Assembly: GCA_024680055.1 (NCBI GenBank)
Contig: JAILCP010000057.1
Location: 29,639-93,638, forward strand
DNA from: Lachnospiraceae bacterium
Lineage (GTDB): Bacteria > Bacillota > Clostridia > Lachnospirales > Lachnospiraceae
DNA length: 64,000 bases
Direction: 5' to 3'
The notes under the pieces were generated by a model that was given only the letters and a program-made list of their open reading frames with translations, was not told the origin of the DNA and did not search any database. The translations under genes and the position numbers were made by a program. How positions within the stretch are numbered: the stretch's first letter is position 1; every line of letters begins with the position of its first letter. Shown here one piece after another: positions 44,497-53,545 of the stretch.

Positions 44497-47385
44497 TTAT
44501 TTTTCTTTTGGAGTACGATATGGAAGATGAACCAGTGTATGGTTCGGTCTTCGATTGTAACCGTAACGTTGCTTCTTGCAATCTAATTTGTACAATAAGT
44601 AATCAATTACAGGTCTTGTATATTTCTCCATCTTTGGATAGTCAGGTGAACGGTTGATTTCCGGAATCTTAATTCCGTTTTCTGTAACCGCAAGGTCAAA
44701 ACCAAACCATTCAAGTTCCTGAATCTCAGAAGCAATATCAAGAACCAGTTTCTTTGTTAACTCCCAGTTCGGAATGGTACCTTCAATTAATGTACCTGTA
44801 TCCGGATGGTGATCGCAATCTCTAATATCTCCATCAAGGAAAATACGTGCATGACCGTAACGACCGGTTTCCGGATCGATGGTGGCAAACATACCTCCTG
44901 CAGAAATATTGTCGATGGTACCTGTCATGGAAGTACCGATACGAATGTAGGTATTTCCGATTTCCGGATGAATACCGTCACGCTTAAATACAATCATACG
45001 GATGGTATTTACAGAACCGGAATAAATCTCCTTCAACTGTGGATGCATCTGAATGTACTCAGTGATAATATAGGCACTGTCATTCTTGGACAGACGATCG
45101 ATAATATCCTGTTCTGTTGCTTCTTCATAGTTGATGTAGAATTTCTCATCTTTGTAATCGCAACGGAAGAATCCGTCTCCATGAGAACCTTCATCCGGCT
45201 TGAATGCCATAACCTTTTTATCTTTTACAAGAGAAATAATATCCTCAAGTTTACGTCCGTACTGCTCAGGGCAGTCCATTAACGGAATGATGTTCATCTC
45301 ACCGTTTTTACAGATTACGTGATAATAATATCCCGGGAAATACTGATTGTAACGGTTGGCGATGTACTTCAATGTAATCTTGTCTTCCATCCAGGTCTTG
45401 TAATATGGATTGATGTGTCGAATCCACTTATACTCAAAGTCGGAAATGTAATTCTCCCAGTTATCCGGAGTAATTCCATACTGATCAAGACGATAGGATA
45501 AAAATCCATGCTTATAAGCCCATTTCTTTCTGGATAAAGAACAATCTTTGTTGGTAAAAAGATCCTTCAAAATATCACGCGGCCATGTCACGGAAATATA
45601 AGGAACCAGTCCCTTTGGATAGAACATCTGGGCAAAACGATGTTTGAATCTTCTCTTTCCTGTACTTGCACCACGATCTGCGGCATTTCCTGCACTTCCG
45701 TAGAAGGAAGTTTTTTCCTTGGTCTTTTCTTTTAAGAACTGAACAACTTCCTTTGAGAACCTGTGATCCGTAATGTACTCCGGATGGTTAGCCATATTCT
45801 TAATTTCAATGGAATCCTCACGAAGTTCCAATTCCATACCAAAGAACTCCAACTGTGGAACATGTCTTCCGATGCGTTCAATCAAGGATTGAATTTCATC
45901 CCACTTGTCCACCATCTGTTCTCTTCCATCCACCATACAATGTCCGTTTCCGTCCACTGCATAAGAAGTGTAATAGCCCAAGTTATTGTATATCTTCAGG
46001 CGTCCTCCGCCATTGTGAGCGCCCTGTCCGTTTCTGTTGTAAATATAAAGGTAAAGGTTGGATGGTTTTCTAAGGGTAACCTTACTTCTTGAATAAGCAT
46101 CATCCTTGGTTTCCACAATCACCATTTCCTGTTTACCTTTGGTAAGGTATTTCCAAATGTAAATAAAGTCTACCTTACGATTTCCTGCAAAGTATTCACC
46201 GTACTTGGAGTGGAAGTCCATAATTCTTTTACCGTAAATATTAACAACGGTAAAACTTCCCTTTGCATCCAACAACTCTTTGATCTGTGTATAGTAATCA
46301 TCGGTTCTTTGCTGATCTCCATACGGTAAAATCAATGCCTCTCCGTCACGTACCATAATGTGATAATAGAATTTTGCCATATAGTCTCGGAATGGCTTAA
46401 ACACATAGTACATGGTCGGCAGTGTGGCAATCCATTTCTGGTATTTTAAGTTGATTGGCACAAGACGATAATAATCCTTCTCGGAAATGTAATCGTTACA
46501 GTTTTCCATGTTAATTCCAAGTCTCTTTGCAGTGCTTAAGGAATAGCCCTGTCGTTTTGCAATTCGAAATCCCGGCTCTCCCTTGGTCATTTCCTTATCC
46601 ACCGCAAGTTTATATAACCAAAGCTCCGCTCTCTTTGCGGTAAAACCTTTGGTGACAAGGAAAAATCTTTGAATATTAAAAAAGAATCGATGGAATCTTC
46701 TGCTGAATCTGCTCTTACGATATCTCTTATATCTCCAAATCTGGCTAAAACGCAGACCCTTTAAATACTCGTTGGCATCCGGACCAAATCCCAGTCCCTT
46801 TGGATATGGAGGATACAAGAAGATATTGTTCAAAAATACCTTATCTTGAATCTTTACGTATTCAAAGGCTGCAAATTTAACGTATTCATCTTCCTGCAAT
46901 GCCTGAGCAATTCTCTGATATGCAGTGGTAATATCCAGTGTGGTAAAATTAGTTTTTGATCTCAACTCGCCACTCATGGATACATGTTCCACATACTCTC
47001 CCTGACGCATATCATACAAAAATGCATCAAGTACGGTAGGCAACTGTCCAACGTCTTTCTTGAAATAAATTCGAATGGACTGTTTGCTACCGGTGTCGTT
47101 TAATTCGTAACTAACTCTGTTAATACTGTTCTTAAGAAATTTAGATGCCTCTAAATTTCCGTATGTAACCTGAAGATAATCACGCAGGGAAATATAATTT
47201 AAATAACCGCTTCCTTCAATATCCAAGTTATCAATGGTATCCGGTAAGAAACCTTTTTTGTAAAATAACTTTCTATTCGGAACGTTACTTTCTTTTTTCT
47301 TATCTTTTTTTATGCGGTACTGAAAGGCTTTTAGTCCCTCACGCTCGTCTTCGTACTGGCTATTACGCCGATCTACTTTTGACAT
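44497..47385 (-). CDS. Double ATP-grasp protein, N-terminal copy degenerate
   Basis: 962 residues from the ATG at 47385 (GGAGA six bases before). Two related halves: one to about residue 560, the other from about 590. Each has a basic lead-in segment with a GF/GY-rich helix and an ATP-grasp-like domain. The C-terminal copy keeps MAFKPDEGSHGDG, VNTIRMIVF, DNISAGGMFA and the metal ligands Glu-x-Asn in IPEINRSPDY. In the N-terminal copy the matching sites read VVNIYGKR and IKNMANHPEY, so the lysine and the metal ligands are lost. Probably one active and one structural or binding domain. It belongs to the envelope operon. Confidence 0.82.
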   Translation of the reverse strand: MSKVDRRNSQYEDEREGLKAFQYRIKKDKKKESNVPNRKLFYKKGFLPDTIDNLDIEGSGYLNYISLRDYLQVTYGNLEASKFLKNSINRVSYELNDTGSKQSIRIYFKKDVGQLPTVLDAFLYDMRQGEYVEHVSMSGELRSKTNFTTLDITTAYQRIAQALQEDEYVKFAAFEYVKIQDKVFLNNIFLYPPYPKGLGFGPDANEYLKGLRFSQIWRYKRYRKSRFSRRFHRFFFNIQRFFLVTKGFTAKRAELWLYKLAVDKEMTKGEPGFRIAKRQGYSLSTAKRLGINMENCNDYISEKDYYRLVPINLKYQKWIATLPTMYYVFKPFRDYMAKFYYHIMVRDGEALILPYGDQQRTDDYYTQIKELLDAKGSFTVVNIYGKRIMDFHSKYGEYFAGNRKVDFIYIWKYLTKGKQEMVIVETKDDAYSRSKVTLRKPSNLYLYIYNRNGQGAHNGGGRLKIYNNLGYYTSYAVDGNGHCMVDGREQMVDKWDEIQSLIERIGRHVPQLEFFGMELELREDSIEIKNMANHPEYITDHRFSKEVVQFLKEKTKEKTSFYGSAGNAADRGASTGKRRFKHRFAQMFYPKGLVPYISVTWPRDILKDLFTNKDCSLSRKKWAYKHGFLSYRLDQYGITPDNWENYISDFEYKWIRHINPYYKTWMEDKITLKYIANRYNQYFPGYYYHVICKNGEMNIIPLMDCPEQYGRKLEDIISLVKDKKVMAFKPDEGSHGDGFFRCDYKDEKFYINYEEATEQDIIDRLSKNDSAYIITEYIQMHPQLKEIYSGSVNTIRMIVFKRDGIHPEIGNTYIRIGTSMTGTIDNISAGGMFATIDPETGRYGHARIFLDGDIRDCDHHPDTGTLIEGTIPNWELTKKLVLDIASEIQELEWFGFDLAVTENGIKIPEINRSPDYPKMEKYTRPVIDYLLYKLDCKKQRYGYNRRPNHTLVHLPYRTPKEK

Positions 47386-47460
47386 ATGTACTCTCCTTTG
47401 GTGTTTGCTATTGCAACCCGTATATTCTATCACAAACCATTCAATTAAAAAAGTCTAATT

Positions 47461-48753
47461 TTAACCGGCTGTGGTCAGTTTCTCACTGATACCGTCTTTT
47501 GCATAAATATAGTAGCTTACGCCCTGGTATAACACCTCATAATAATTACTTACACCAACACGTCCCACATAAGTTACCTCGGTTCCTTCCGTAACCTTCA
47601 GGTAGTTCTTCTTAATGGTAAAATCTCTGCAAAGTTTTGTGGTATCCTTTGTGCTGCATAAAATCTGCTCTGCAGCAATGTTTTCGGAAAGATTCTTCAT
47701 TAATACAAAGCCGTGCTTTCCGTTTGATAATTTTACATAAGCCCAACTCAAATTGTTGGTATATAACAATTCCACAGGGGTCTCAATTTCAAGTCTTGTA
47801 ACCACCTTGGAATAGGTACTTCGTTCCGCATAAATTTTGGTTTTTGTTAATTTGGTGTAGCGAAGCAGTGATGCCGCTTTTACACCGGTTGGCAAATATC
47901 TCTTTGCACATACAAAGTTCTTGGTATAAATACCGCTCATAGGCATTAAACGAACTCCTCCTCCGAAAGAGGAACTGGCGTGAATAAATTCGCCGTTACC
48001 AATATAAATACCGCAGTGATTATAACCTCTCTCGTGCTGACGTCCGTCTTCTTCCGTATAAAGGTTGAAGAACAACACATCCCCCGGCTGCAATTTGGAT
48101 TCTTCGTAAGTTCCGCGAAGAACTTCCGTTGCCTCAAAAGCACCTTCGTATCCTTCGTTGTAAATTCCTTTGGTATTGTAAAGAGTTACAATACTGGAAG
48201 ACAATCGATAGGTCGGTACCCTTGGCTGAATGGCTGTGTTAAATACATAAGACACAAGACCGGAACAGTCAAATCCGTAATATCCGTCATCATCAGGAAT
48301 ACCGTTGGAACTTTGGTGAGCATATTTGGTTTTCCAGTTTTCCAAAATCTTCCTTGCCACATCCAGCACCTGCTGCTGATATGGAGTATCACCCTGATAC
48401 TGCGGATTGGATTTACGATCCACCAGATTTTCCTCTTTGCTGGAAGCCGTAATATAATATCCGATATTGTTATAATAAACCCTGATAAAAGTTTCTCCGC
48501 CCGCTCTTACTTCCATATCGGTTACCACCAGTTCCTCCATATAAGGAATGGCAAAACTTTCAGAACTTGAACTGGCTCCTTCATACAAATAAAGTGACCT
48601 TGTACCAACGTACATGGTAGTACTTGTTATTGTCTGTTCTGCTTCATTTGAGTTATCAATTACAATTCCCGCCTGCGCACTTAGCGGTGTAAGAAGCATT
48701 GCCCCAGTCAGAGCCAATGTTAAAACTTTTATGCGCAATCCATATTTCTTCAA
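47461..48753 (-). CDS. Secreted NlpC/P60 peptidase with SH3-like domains
   Basis: 430 residues from a TTG at 48753, nine bases after GGTGG; a TTG three codons earlier abuts that site. Signal peptide ending PLSAQA. An SH3-like wall-binding domain (about 45-115) precedes the NlpC/P60 domain with catalytic Cys in YGFDCSGLVSYVF, His in YNHCGIYIG and the final polar residue in GEFIHASS. A C-terminal SH3-like region follows. It cleaves D-Glu to diamino-acid bonds in peptidoglycan stem peptides, or a related polymer. It is paralogous to the preceding gene. Confidence 0.92.
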   Translation of the reverse strand: MKKYGLRIKVLTLALTGAMLLTPLSAQAGIVIDNSNEAEQTITSTTMYVGTRSLYLYEGASSSSESFAIPYMEELVVTDMEVRAGGETFIRVYYNNIGYYITASSKEENLVDRKSNPQYQGDTPYQQQVLDVARKILENWKTKYAHQSSNGIPDDDGYYGFDCSGLVSYVFNTAIQPRVPTYRLSSSIVTLYNTKGIYNEGYEGAFEATEVLRGTYEESKLQPGDVLFFNLYTEEDGRQHERGYNHCGIYIGNGEFIHASSSFGGGVRLMPMSGIYTKNFVCAKRYLPTGVKAASLLRYTKLTKTKIYAERSTYSKVVTRLEIETPVELLYTNNLSWAYVKLSNGKHGFVLMKNLSENIAAEQILCSTKDTTKLCRDFTIKKNYLKVTEGTEVTYVGRVGVSNYYEVLYQGVSYYIYAKDGISEKLTTAG

Positions 48754-48781
48754 TTTATACAACCACCTTGTTTATTTGTTA

Positions 48782-49792
48782 TTAACGTAATTTTGAGGAA
48801 AGGACGTATGCTTTCTTTCCGTTGGAAAGCTTTACATAGCACCAGTTTCCATTATCTGTATACAACACTTTTACCTTGTTTCCCGGGCGAAGTGTTTTCA
48901 CAATGCCACTGTTCTTTTTCTTATACGCCTGGGTAATGGAACGTACGGTCTTGGTTTTGTTGGCCGGTGTTACCTTTGTCGGAAGGTATCTCTTGGCACA
49001 TACAAACCACTCTTCATAACCCTCGGTTGGCATCAGACGAACACCGCCGCCAAAAGAAGAACTGGCATGAATAAATTCACCGTTTCCGATGTAAATACCG
49101 CAATGATTATAGATTCCTAAACTGCTTCCCCCATCGGATGTGGTTTTAAAATATAACACATCGCCCGGCAAAAGTTTACTTTCGTCCAGCTTTGAGCTGC
49201 ATACGGTTTTTACTTTACAATTTCCTTTGTATCCTTTGTTGTAAACACTTTTGGTGTTATACAGTGTTTTAATATTCTTGGAAAGATTATAGGTTGGAAC
49301 ATAACTTGTCATAGGTGTGGTTAACACATAGCTTACAAATCCGGAACAGTCAAAATAGTATTTTCCGTTGGAACTTTTCTTTCCGTTAGAAGCATTATGT
49401 CCATATCCTGTATCCCAGTTTGTATAAATCTTCTTTGCCAATGCCATTGCTTTTTTCTGGTACTTGTTATTGCTTGAAAAGCTTGGGCTTGGCATGGAGT
49501 ATTTGAAATTTCTTTCTCCTTCCTGATTATACATCTGACAGGTTTTTCCCTTGTATTTTAACTCTAACCAATGTCCCTCATCATAGTCATAATCTCCATC
49601 CACAATGGTCACCTTTTCTCTGTAAGGAATAAACTTTGTTGAGGAATTATTATTATCATCTGTATGTACCGTAATGTTTCTAACACATACATACATGGTT
49701 TCATCATCGGAAGCCTTTGTCATCATTGGTACGGCGCTTATCATCATCCCCAAAGAAAGACATACAGCTAATAATCCTGCTACTTTTTTCAT
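48782..49792 (-). CDS. Secreted NlpC/P60 peptidase, paralogue
   Basis: 336 residues. Signal peptide ending near TKAS, an SH3-like segment at about 30-95, an NlpC/P60 domain with Cys in YYFDCSGFVSYVL and His in NHCGIYIGNGEFIHAS, then a shorter C-terminal SH3-like region. A run of about 27 residues around the active His is identical to the neighbouring paralogue, pointing to recent duplication or gene conversion. It is placed between the nucleotidyltransferase and the other NlpC/P60 gene in the envelope operon. Confidence 0.92.
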   Translation of the reverse strand: MKKVAGLLAVCLSLGMMISAVPMMTKASDDETMYVCVRNITVHTDDNNNSSTKFIPYREKVTIVDGDYDYDEGHWLELKYKGKTCQMYNQEGERNFKYSMPSPSFSSNNKYQKKAMALAKKIYTNWDTGYGHNASNGKKSSNGKYYFDCSGFVSYVLTTPMTSYVPTYNLSKNIKTLYNTKSVYNKGYKGNCKVKTVCSSKLDESKLLPGDVLYFKTTSDGGSSLGIYNHCGIYIGNGEFIHASSSFGGGVRLMPTEGYEEWFVCAKRYLPTKVTPANKTKTVRSITQAYKKKNSGIVKTLRPGNKVKVLYTDNGNWCYVKLSNGKKAYVLSSKLR

Positions 49793-49813
49793 AAAAACTC
49801 TCCTTTGTTTGCT

Positions 49814-50389
49814 TTATTTTAAATCGCTTGGCGAATTAAAGTCTCTGGTCTCATCTTTAAGATAAATGTAATGTTCTCCAATTTCCTTATGGGTATACGG
49901 CAGTCCCGCAAAAGACTGATACACCTGCCATCCTTTACAGGAAGAAATCAGATGGTGTAAAAATAATGTTCTCACCCTATCCACATGCTGTTTAAACAAT
50001 GCTCCATCCTTCACCTTGATTGCCACAATGGATTTCTCATTTCCAAAAAACATCAGATCCTTCACTTTTTCCCCTGTGATGCGATCCATTGCCTCTTCCG
50101 AATAATAGGTATCTCCGTATAAAAAGCAAACATCGTCTGCAATTAACTCCTCTGTAAAACGGTCAATCTCCAGCACATTGTGAAGCGGCTCATAGCGAAT
50201 TGCCCCTTTCACCTCATAACGGGGATCGTGACTGGTAATGTATACGGTGGAGGAAGGCTCTCTCTCCTTTAAAAGTCGCACCGTTCTTTCCAGTAATGTT
50301 TCATTCCCGATTTTGATAAAATGTTTCGGTATATGATTGTAATTATCCCAGCGGGTCCCTTTTCCATCCGCCATTATAATGTATTTCAT
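49814..50389 (-). CDS. Small nucleotidyltransferase
   Basis: 191 residues. The N-terminal pyrophosphorylase loop ADGKGTRW is followed by IPKHFIKI with the conserved Lys, then FLYGDTYYS with the metal-binding Asp. It ends with DFNSPSDL, the usual end of this fold. Shorter than sugar-phosphate nucleotidyltransferases (about 230-290), and closer in size to MobA or LicC-like enzymes. In this operon it may activate a sugar, choline, ethanolamine or glycerol phosphate with CTP or UTP; the substrate is open. Confidence 0.82.
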   Translation of the reverse strand: MKYIIMADGKGTRWDNYNHIPKHFIKIGNETLLERTVRLLKEREPSSTVYITSHDPRYEVKGAIRYEPLHNVLEIDRFTEELIADDVCFLYGDTYYSEEAMDRITGEKVKDLMFFGNEKSIVAIKVKDGALFKQHVDRVRTLFLHHLISSCKGWQVYQSFAGLPYTHKEIGEHYIYLKDETRDFNSPSDLK

Positions 50390-50399
50390 GGGAAACTCC

Positions 50400-51449
50400 T
50401 TATTTTATAACCTTGTGATGGCGGTAAAAATCTCCCAGCTCGTCATGACGCTGTCCACCCCAAAGCTGTATAATATTCACTCCGGATGATGTATTTGCTT
50501 CAATAATACATACCTGTCCGTCTTTATCAATTACAATATCCCATGCAATAAAATACATATATGGGAATCTGCGTGTTAAGGTTAACATCTCTTCTTTTAC
50601 CCTGTCCCAATAAGGAATCTTAGCTCCTTCAATTGGATTTTGGGAATCCGGATGCACCTTATATACGTTACGGTTATGAAGGCATCTTGCCTCAGTTAAA
50701 ACTCCGGTTTCAAGATCGATTTTACTAACCAATCCACCTCTGCTTCCGTTGTCCACCGGAATGGTATCGGAAGTTCCGATTCTCTGCACAGCAAAGAAAA
50801 TCTTAAACTCGTTGGTTTTCGGATCACGAAGGGTAATCATACGAATGGTATTTACCGTCTGGTCATAAAGCTGATTTGCATAATCATGCTGCATGATGGA
50901 CTCACTTAAAAACCAGTCATCTCTGTTTTTCAAAAAATCCACCATTTTTTCATCTGTGTAAGGAGTACGATCCACATACAGCTGATTGTCCTTATAAAGC
51001 AAAATGTTTACGCCGTTTCCCTTACCCTTGCCATAAGGCTTGATGAACATGGTTTTCTTTTCTTTGATCAGTGATACCACTTCACTGTACTCCATTTTCT
51101 TACTTTCAAAGTTGGTAAGAAATCCGCCGTTTTTTATGGCATAACTCTTTGGCACTCTAACGTACTGCTTTAAAATTTCCGCAGCCGCAATTTTATTATT
51201 CAATAAGAAATCAAAAGGTGCATTGATGTATCTTGAGCGATACCAGTCAAACTCTGATAAATACTGGTGCTTATCGTTATGGTCAAAATCATAAAGCATC
51301 CACTGATCTGCCAAAAAGCCTCCGCCAAAGTTGGCTCTCAGCTTCTTTATAAAAGAGCAACGAAAATTGTTCTTTACAAAAAGGATTCTTCGAAAATATA
51401 AAATAAACAATCGAAATTTGTTAAAACAAACTCGTAAAAACTTATACAT
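50400..51449 (-). CDS. ATP-grasp protein, sugar-transfer-associated type
   Basis: 349 residues. Very basic N-terminus (about 30 residues rich in Arg, Lys, Phe) that could sit on the membrane. ATP-grasp features are intact: MFIKPYGKGKGNGV loop, VNTIRMITL, DNGSRGGLVSKID and metal ligands Glu-x-Asn in IIEANTSSGV. It has the same fold as the 437- and 962-residue proteins downstream but lacks their repeat modules. It probably ligates a small carboxylic acid or amino acid in polymer building. Gaps of 10 bases to both neighbours. Confidence 0.85.
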   Translation of the reverse strand: MYKFLRVCFNKFRLFILYFRRILFVKNNFRCSFIKKLRANFGGGFLADQWMLYDFDHNDKHQYLSEFDWYRSRYINAPFDFLLNNKIAAAEILKQYVRVPKSYAIKNGGFLTNFESKKMEYSEVVSLIKEKKTMFIKPYGKGKGNGVNILLYKDNQLYVDRTPYTDEKMVDFLKNRDDWFLSESIMQHDYANQLYDQTVNTIRMITLRDPKTNEFKIFFAVQRIGTSDTIPVDNGSRGGLVSKIDLETGVLTEARCLHNRNVYKVHPDSQNPIEGAKIPYWDRVKEEMLTLTRRFPYMYFIAWDIVIDKDGQVCIIEANTSSGVNIIQLWGGQRHDELGDFYRHHKVIK

Positions 51450-51459
51450 GATGTGTCTC

Positions 51460-52572
51460 CTATTCGTTTAAATGCTGGATTACTGTTTCCGCCAATTTCA
51501 CGGTAGAAGTACCCAGTTCTTTTGGCAAATAATTTCTACGGTAATTTTCTAAAACCTCCATTGGATAGTCTTCTTTTTGAAGGGTTTTGATCAGCTCTTC
51601 TCCATCTACAAAGGCACATCCCGGCATGGATTCAAATGGATTTACATTAATCCCGTTCTTTTTGGTGTATTCTTCGTAATCATATAAATAGTAATAAGTC
51701 TTTTTATCAAGCACAGCACCCTCAAGGGCAATGGCTGAATAGTCCGTAATCAAATAGTCACATACTGCCAAAAGGTCCACGGAAGTAAACTCCTCGCACA
51801 TAAGCACGCCCTCTTTATGGCAGGTGATTTTTTGATTTGGATGACTTTTTAAAATCAATACGTAATGTTCAAAATCAATGGCATTTAAAAGCGGTTCCCA
51901 TTTCAATTGAATATTTCGTCGAAAGGTTGGTGCGTACAAAATTACTTTTTTCTCTTTTAAACAAGGGTAGGCCTCATAGGCTTTTTTCCTGTTTTCTTCT
52001 TCTGTCATCAGTAAATGGTCGATTCTTGGCAATCCGATATTTAACAGTTTATCTTCTGTGGTATCAAAAGACATACAGTAAAACGGATTGAATTTCTTTC
52101 CACCTGCAATAATAATGTCGTAATTCCGATGCATACGCATAAGTTTTGCTGTTTTAGCGCTTCGTCCTGATTCTTTATCCAGGGTCTGGTAGCCGGATTT
52201 TTTAATTTTACCGATGGCGTGCCACATCTGAATTACAGTCAGCTTTTTCTTGTGTGATAAAAGAGAAACTGCGGGCCAATAGGCATCCAACACACACACC
52301 GAGGCAGTGGCCATATGGTACATACTGCGAAGGGTGTCTAAAAGAAACCCGAAAAGTCCCTTTCTGCTATCGTCTAAACGATTGCAGATTGCCACAATTT
52401 CAACGTCCTTTCGTTGCTTTTTCAGTTCTTCTTTCAACAAACGAAAATCCAAAGACAATTCATCTGATTGACGACTTAAAAAAAGTACTTTGTTTGATTT
52501 TGTTGGAAACAACTTCAAGATTCCATACACCATAGACAATAAAATTCTGCCCATGGCAACAATGATTTTCAT
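51460..52572 (-). CDS. CDP-glycerol glycerophosphotransferase-like protein (TagB/TagF family)
   Basis: 370 residues. GT-B-like fold with the family motifs IQMWHAIGKIKKSG, LNIGLPRID, LYAPTFRR, ILKSHPNQK and the late TDYSAIALEGAVL. An amphipathic start suggests membrane association. Family members add glycerol-phosphate or ribitol-phosphate units to teichoic acid chains. It follows murI by 15 bases and is the strongest hint that the operon makes a teichoic-acid-like polymer. Which polyol phosphate it uses cannot be read. Confidence 0.92.
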   Translation of the reverse strand: MKIIVAMGRILLSMVYGILKLFPTKSNKVLFLSRQSDELSLDFRLLKEELKKQRKDVEIVAICNRLDDSRKGLFGFLLDTLRSMYHMATASVCVLDAYWPAVSLLSHKKKLTVIQMWHAIGKIKKSGYQTLDKESGRSAKTAKLMRMHRNYDIIIAGGKKFNPFYCMSFDTTEDKLLNIGLPRIDHLLMTEEENRKKAYEAYPCLKEKKVILYAPTFRRNIQLKWEPLLNAIDFEHYVLILKSHPNQKITCHKEGVLMCEEFTSVDLLAVCDYLITDYSAIALEGAVLDKKTYYYLYDYEEYTKKNGINVNPFESMPGCAFVDGEELIKTLQKEDYPMEVLENYRRNYLPKELGTSTVKLAETVIQHLNE

Positions 52573-52587
52573 AGATTTTTATCCTTC

Positions 52588-53406
52588 CTATTCATTAAAC
52601 TTCTTGAAGCTGACTTTCACGTCTTTATCATCTTCAAAGACAAGGTTGATCATATGATAAAAATTCTCCGAAAGGTCGCTGGCATAGCACTGATGCTCGC
52701 CTACATTATCCTCTCCTGCCAGCATATCCCTGGCAGTCAGAATTTCTTTTACCTCGTTTACAATTTCCGCAGATGGATTTAACAATTCCAAATCCGGGTA
52801 CAAACGCTTCAAATTCTTCTTTATATAAGGATAATGAGTGCAACCAAGAACCAATTTCTTCAGGTCATGTTCCTTGATAAAATCATCCAAATAATAATGA
52901 ATGGTTAAATCCATAATCTCGTTTTTCACAATGCCCTCTTCAATCAGCGGTACAAATACCGGACAGGCTTTGGAATACATTTCTATATTTGGATTCTTTT
53001 TACGAACCAGGGTGGAATATATTCCACTCTTTACCGTCACCTTGGTTCCGATTACTCCGATTGGTTTATTTTCCTCATTCTTCGCATCTCTCACAATACG
53101 ATTGGCCATCGGTTCAACCACGCCGATGATAGGAATATTCGGATATCTATTTCGAAGTGCGTCTAAACAAGTCGCGCTTACCGTATTACATACAATCATA
53201 ATCATCTTTACATCATGACTGATTAGGTAATCTGCGATTTGATAGGAAAATTCACGAATGGTATCAATGGTTTTGGATCCGTATGGGGTCCTGGCTGTAT
53301 CGCCGTAATATACCACCCGCTCATTTGGCAATAGCTTTTGAAGTGTAGGAATACAGGTTAAACCGCCTACACCGGAATCAAAAACTCCGATAGGTCTATT
53401 GTCCAT
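52588..53406 (-). CDS. murI: Glutamate racemase
   Basis: 272 residues from the ATG at 53406, with GGAGG eight bases before; the upstream in-frame ATG overlaps that site. Start GVFDSGVGGLT, first catalytic Cys in IVCNTVSATC, second in VLGCTHYPY. It makes D-glutamate for peptidoglycan. It is the first gene of the envelope operon, with its own strong promoter. Linkage to several ATP-grasp genes raises the possibility that D-glutamate is also used in the surface polymer. Confidence 0.96.
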   Translation of the reverse strand: MDNRPIGVFDSGVGGLTCIPTLQKLLPNERVVYYGDTARTPYGSKTIDTIREFSYQIADYLISHDVKMIMIVCNTVSATCLDALRNRYPNIPIIGVVEPMANRIVRDAKNEENKPIGVIGTKVTVKSGIYSTLVRKKNPNIEMYSKACPVFVPLIEEGIVKNEIMDLTIHYYLDDFIKEHDLKKLVLGCTHYPYIKKNLKRLYPDLELLNPSAEIVNEVKEILTARDMLAGEDNVGEHQCYASDLSENFYHMINLVFEDDKDVKVSFKKFNE

Positions 53407-53442
53407 GGCACAAACCTCCACATTAACAATTTACAACTAAAC

Positions 53443-53471
53443 ATTGTATCATAGTACTACTTGGAATTCAA
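53443..53471 (-). promoter_or_regulatory. Promoter for the murI envelope operon
   Basis: On the minus strand TTGAAT (53466-53471), 17 bases, TACAAT (53443-53448), about 37 bases before the murI ATG. It is probably the main promoter for the 11-kb gene series ending at 42358. Confidence 0.65.
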
Positions 53472-53505
53472 TTATCTCTCCCGGTTCAAAGAAAGCGCTA
53501 ACAGC

Positions 53506-53536
53506 AAAAAAAGAAGGATGAACATTCATCCTCCTT
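53506..53536 (-). terminator. Intrinsic terminator after the ABC ATPase gene
   Basis: On the minus strand a 10-12 bp stem with one G-U pair (53525-53536 with 53511-53522) runs into TTTTTTT. It separates the ATPase transcript from murI. Confidence 0.8.
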
Positions 53537-53545
53537 GTTGTCTTG

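Noticed and set aside
47980..48570. Plus-strand 196-residue frame
   Set aside because: It is antisense to the NlpC/P60 gene, whose signal peptide and catalytic motifs are clear.
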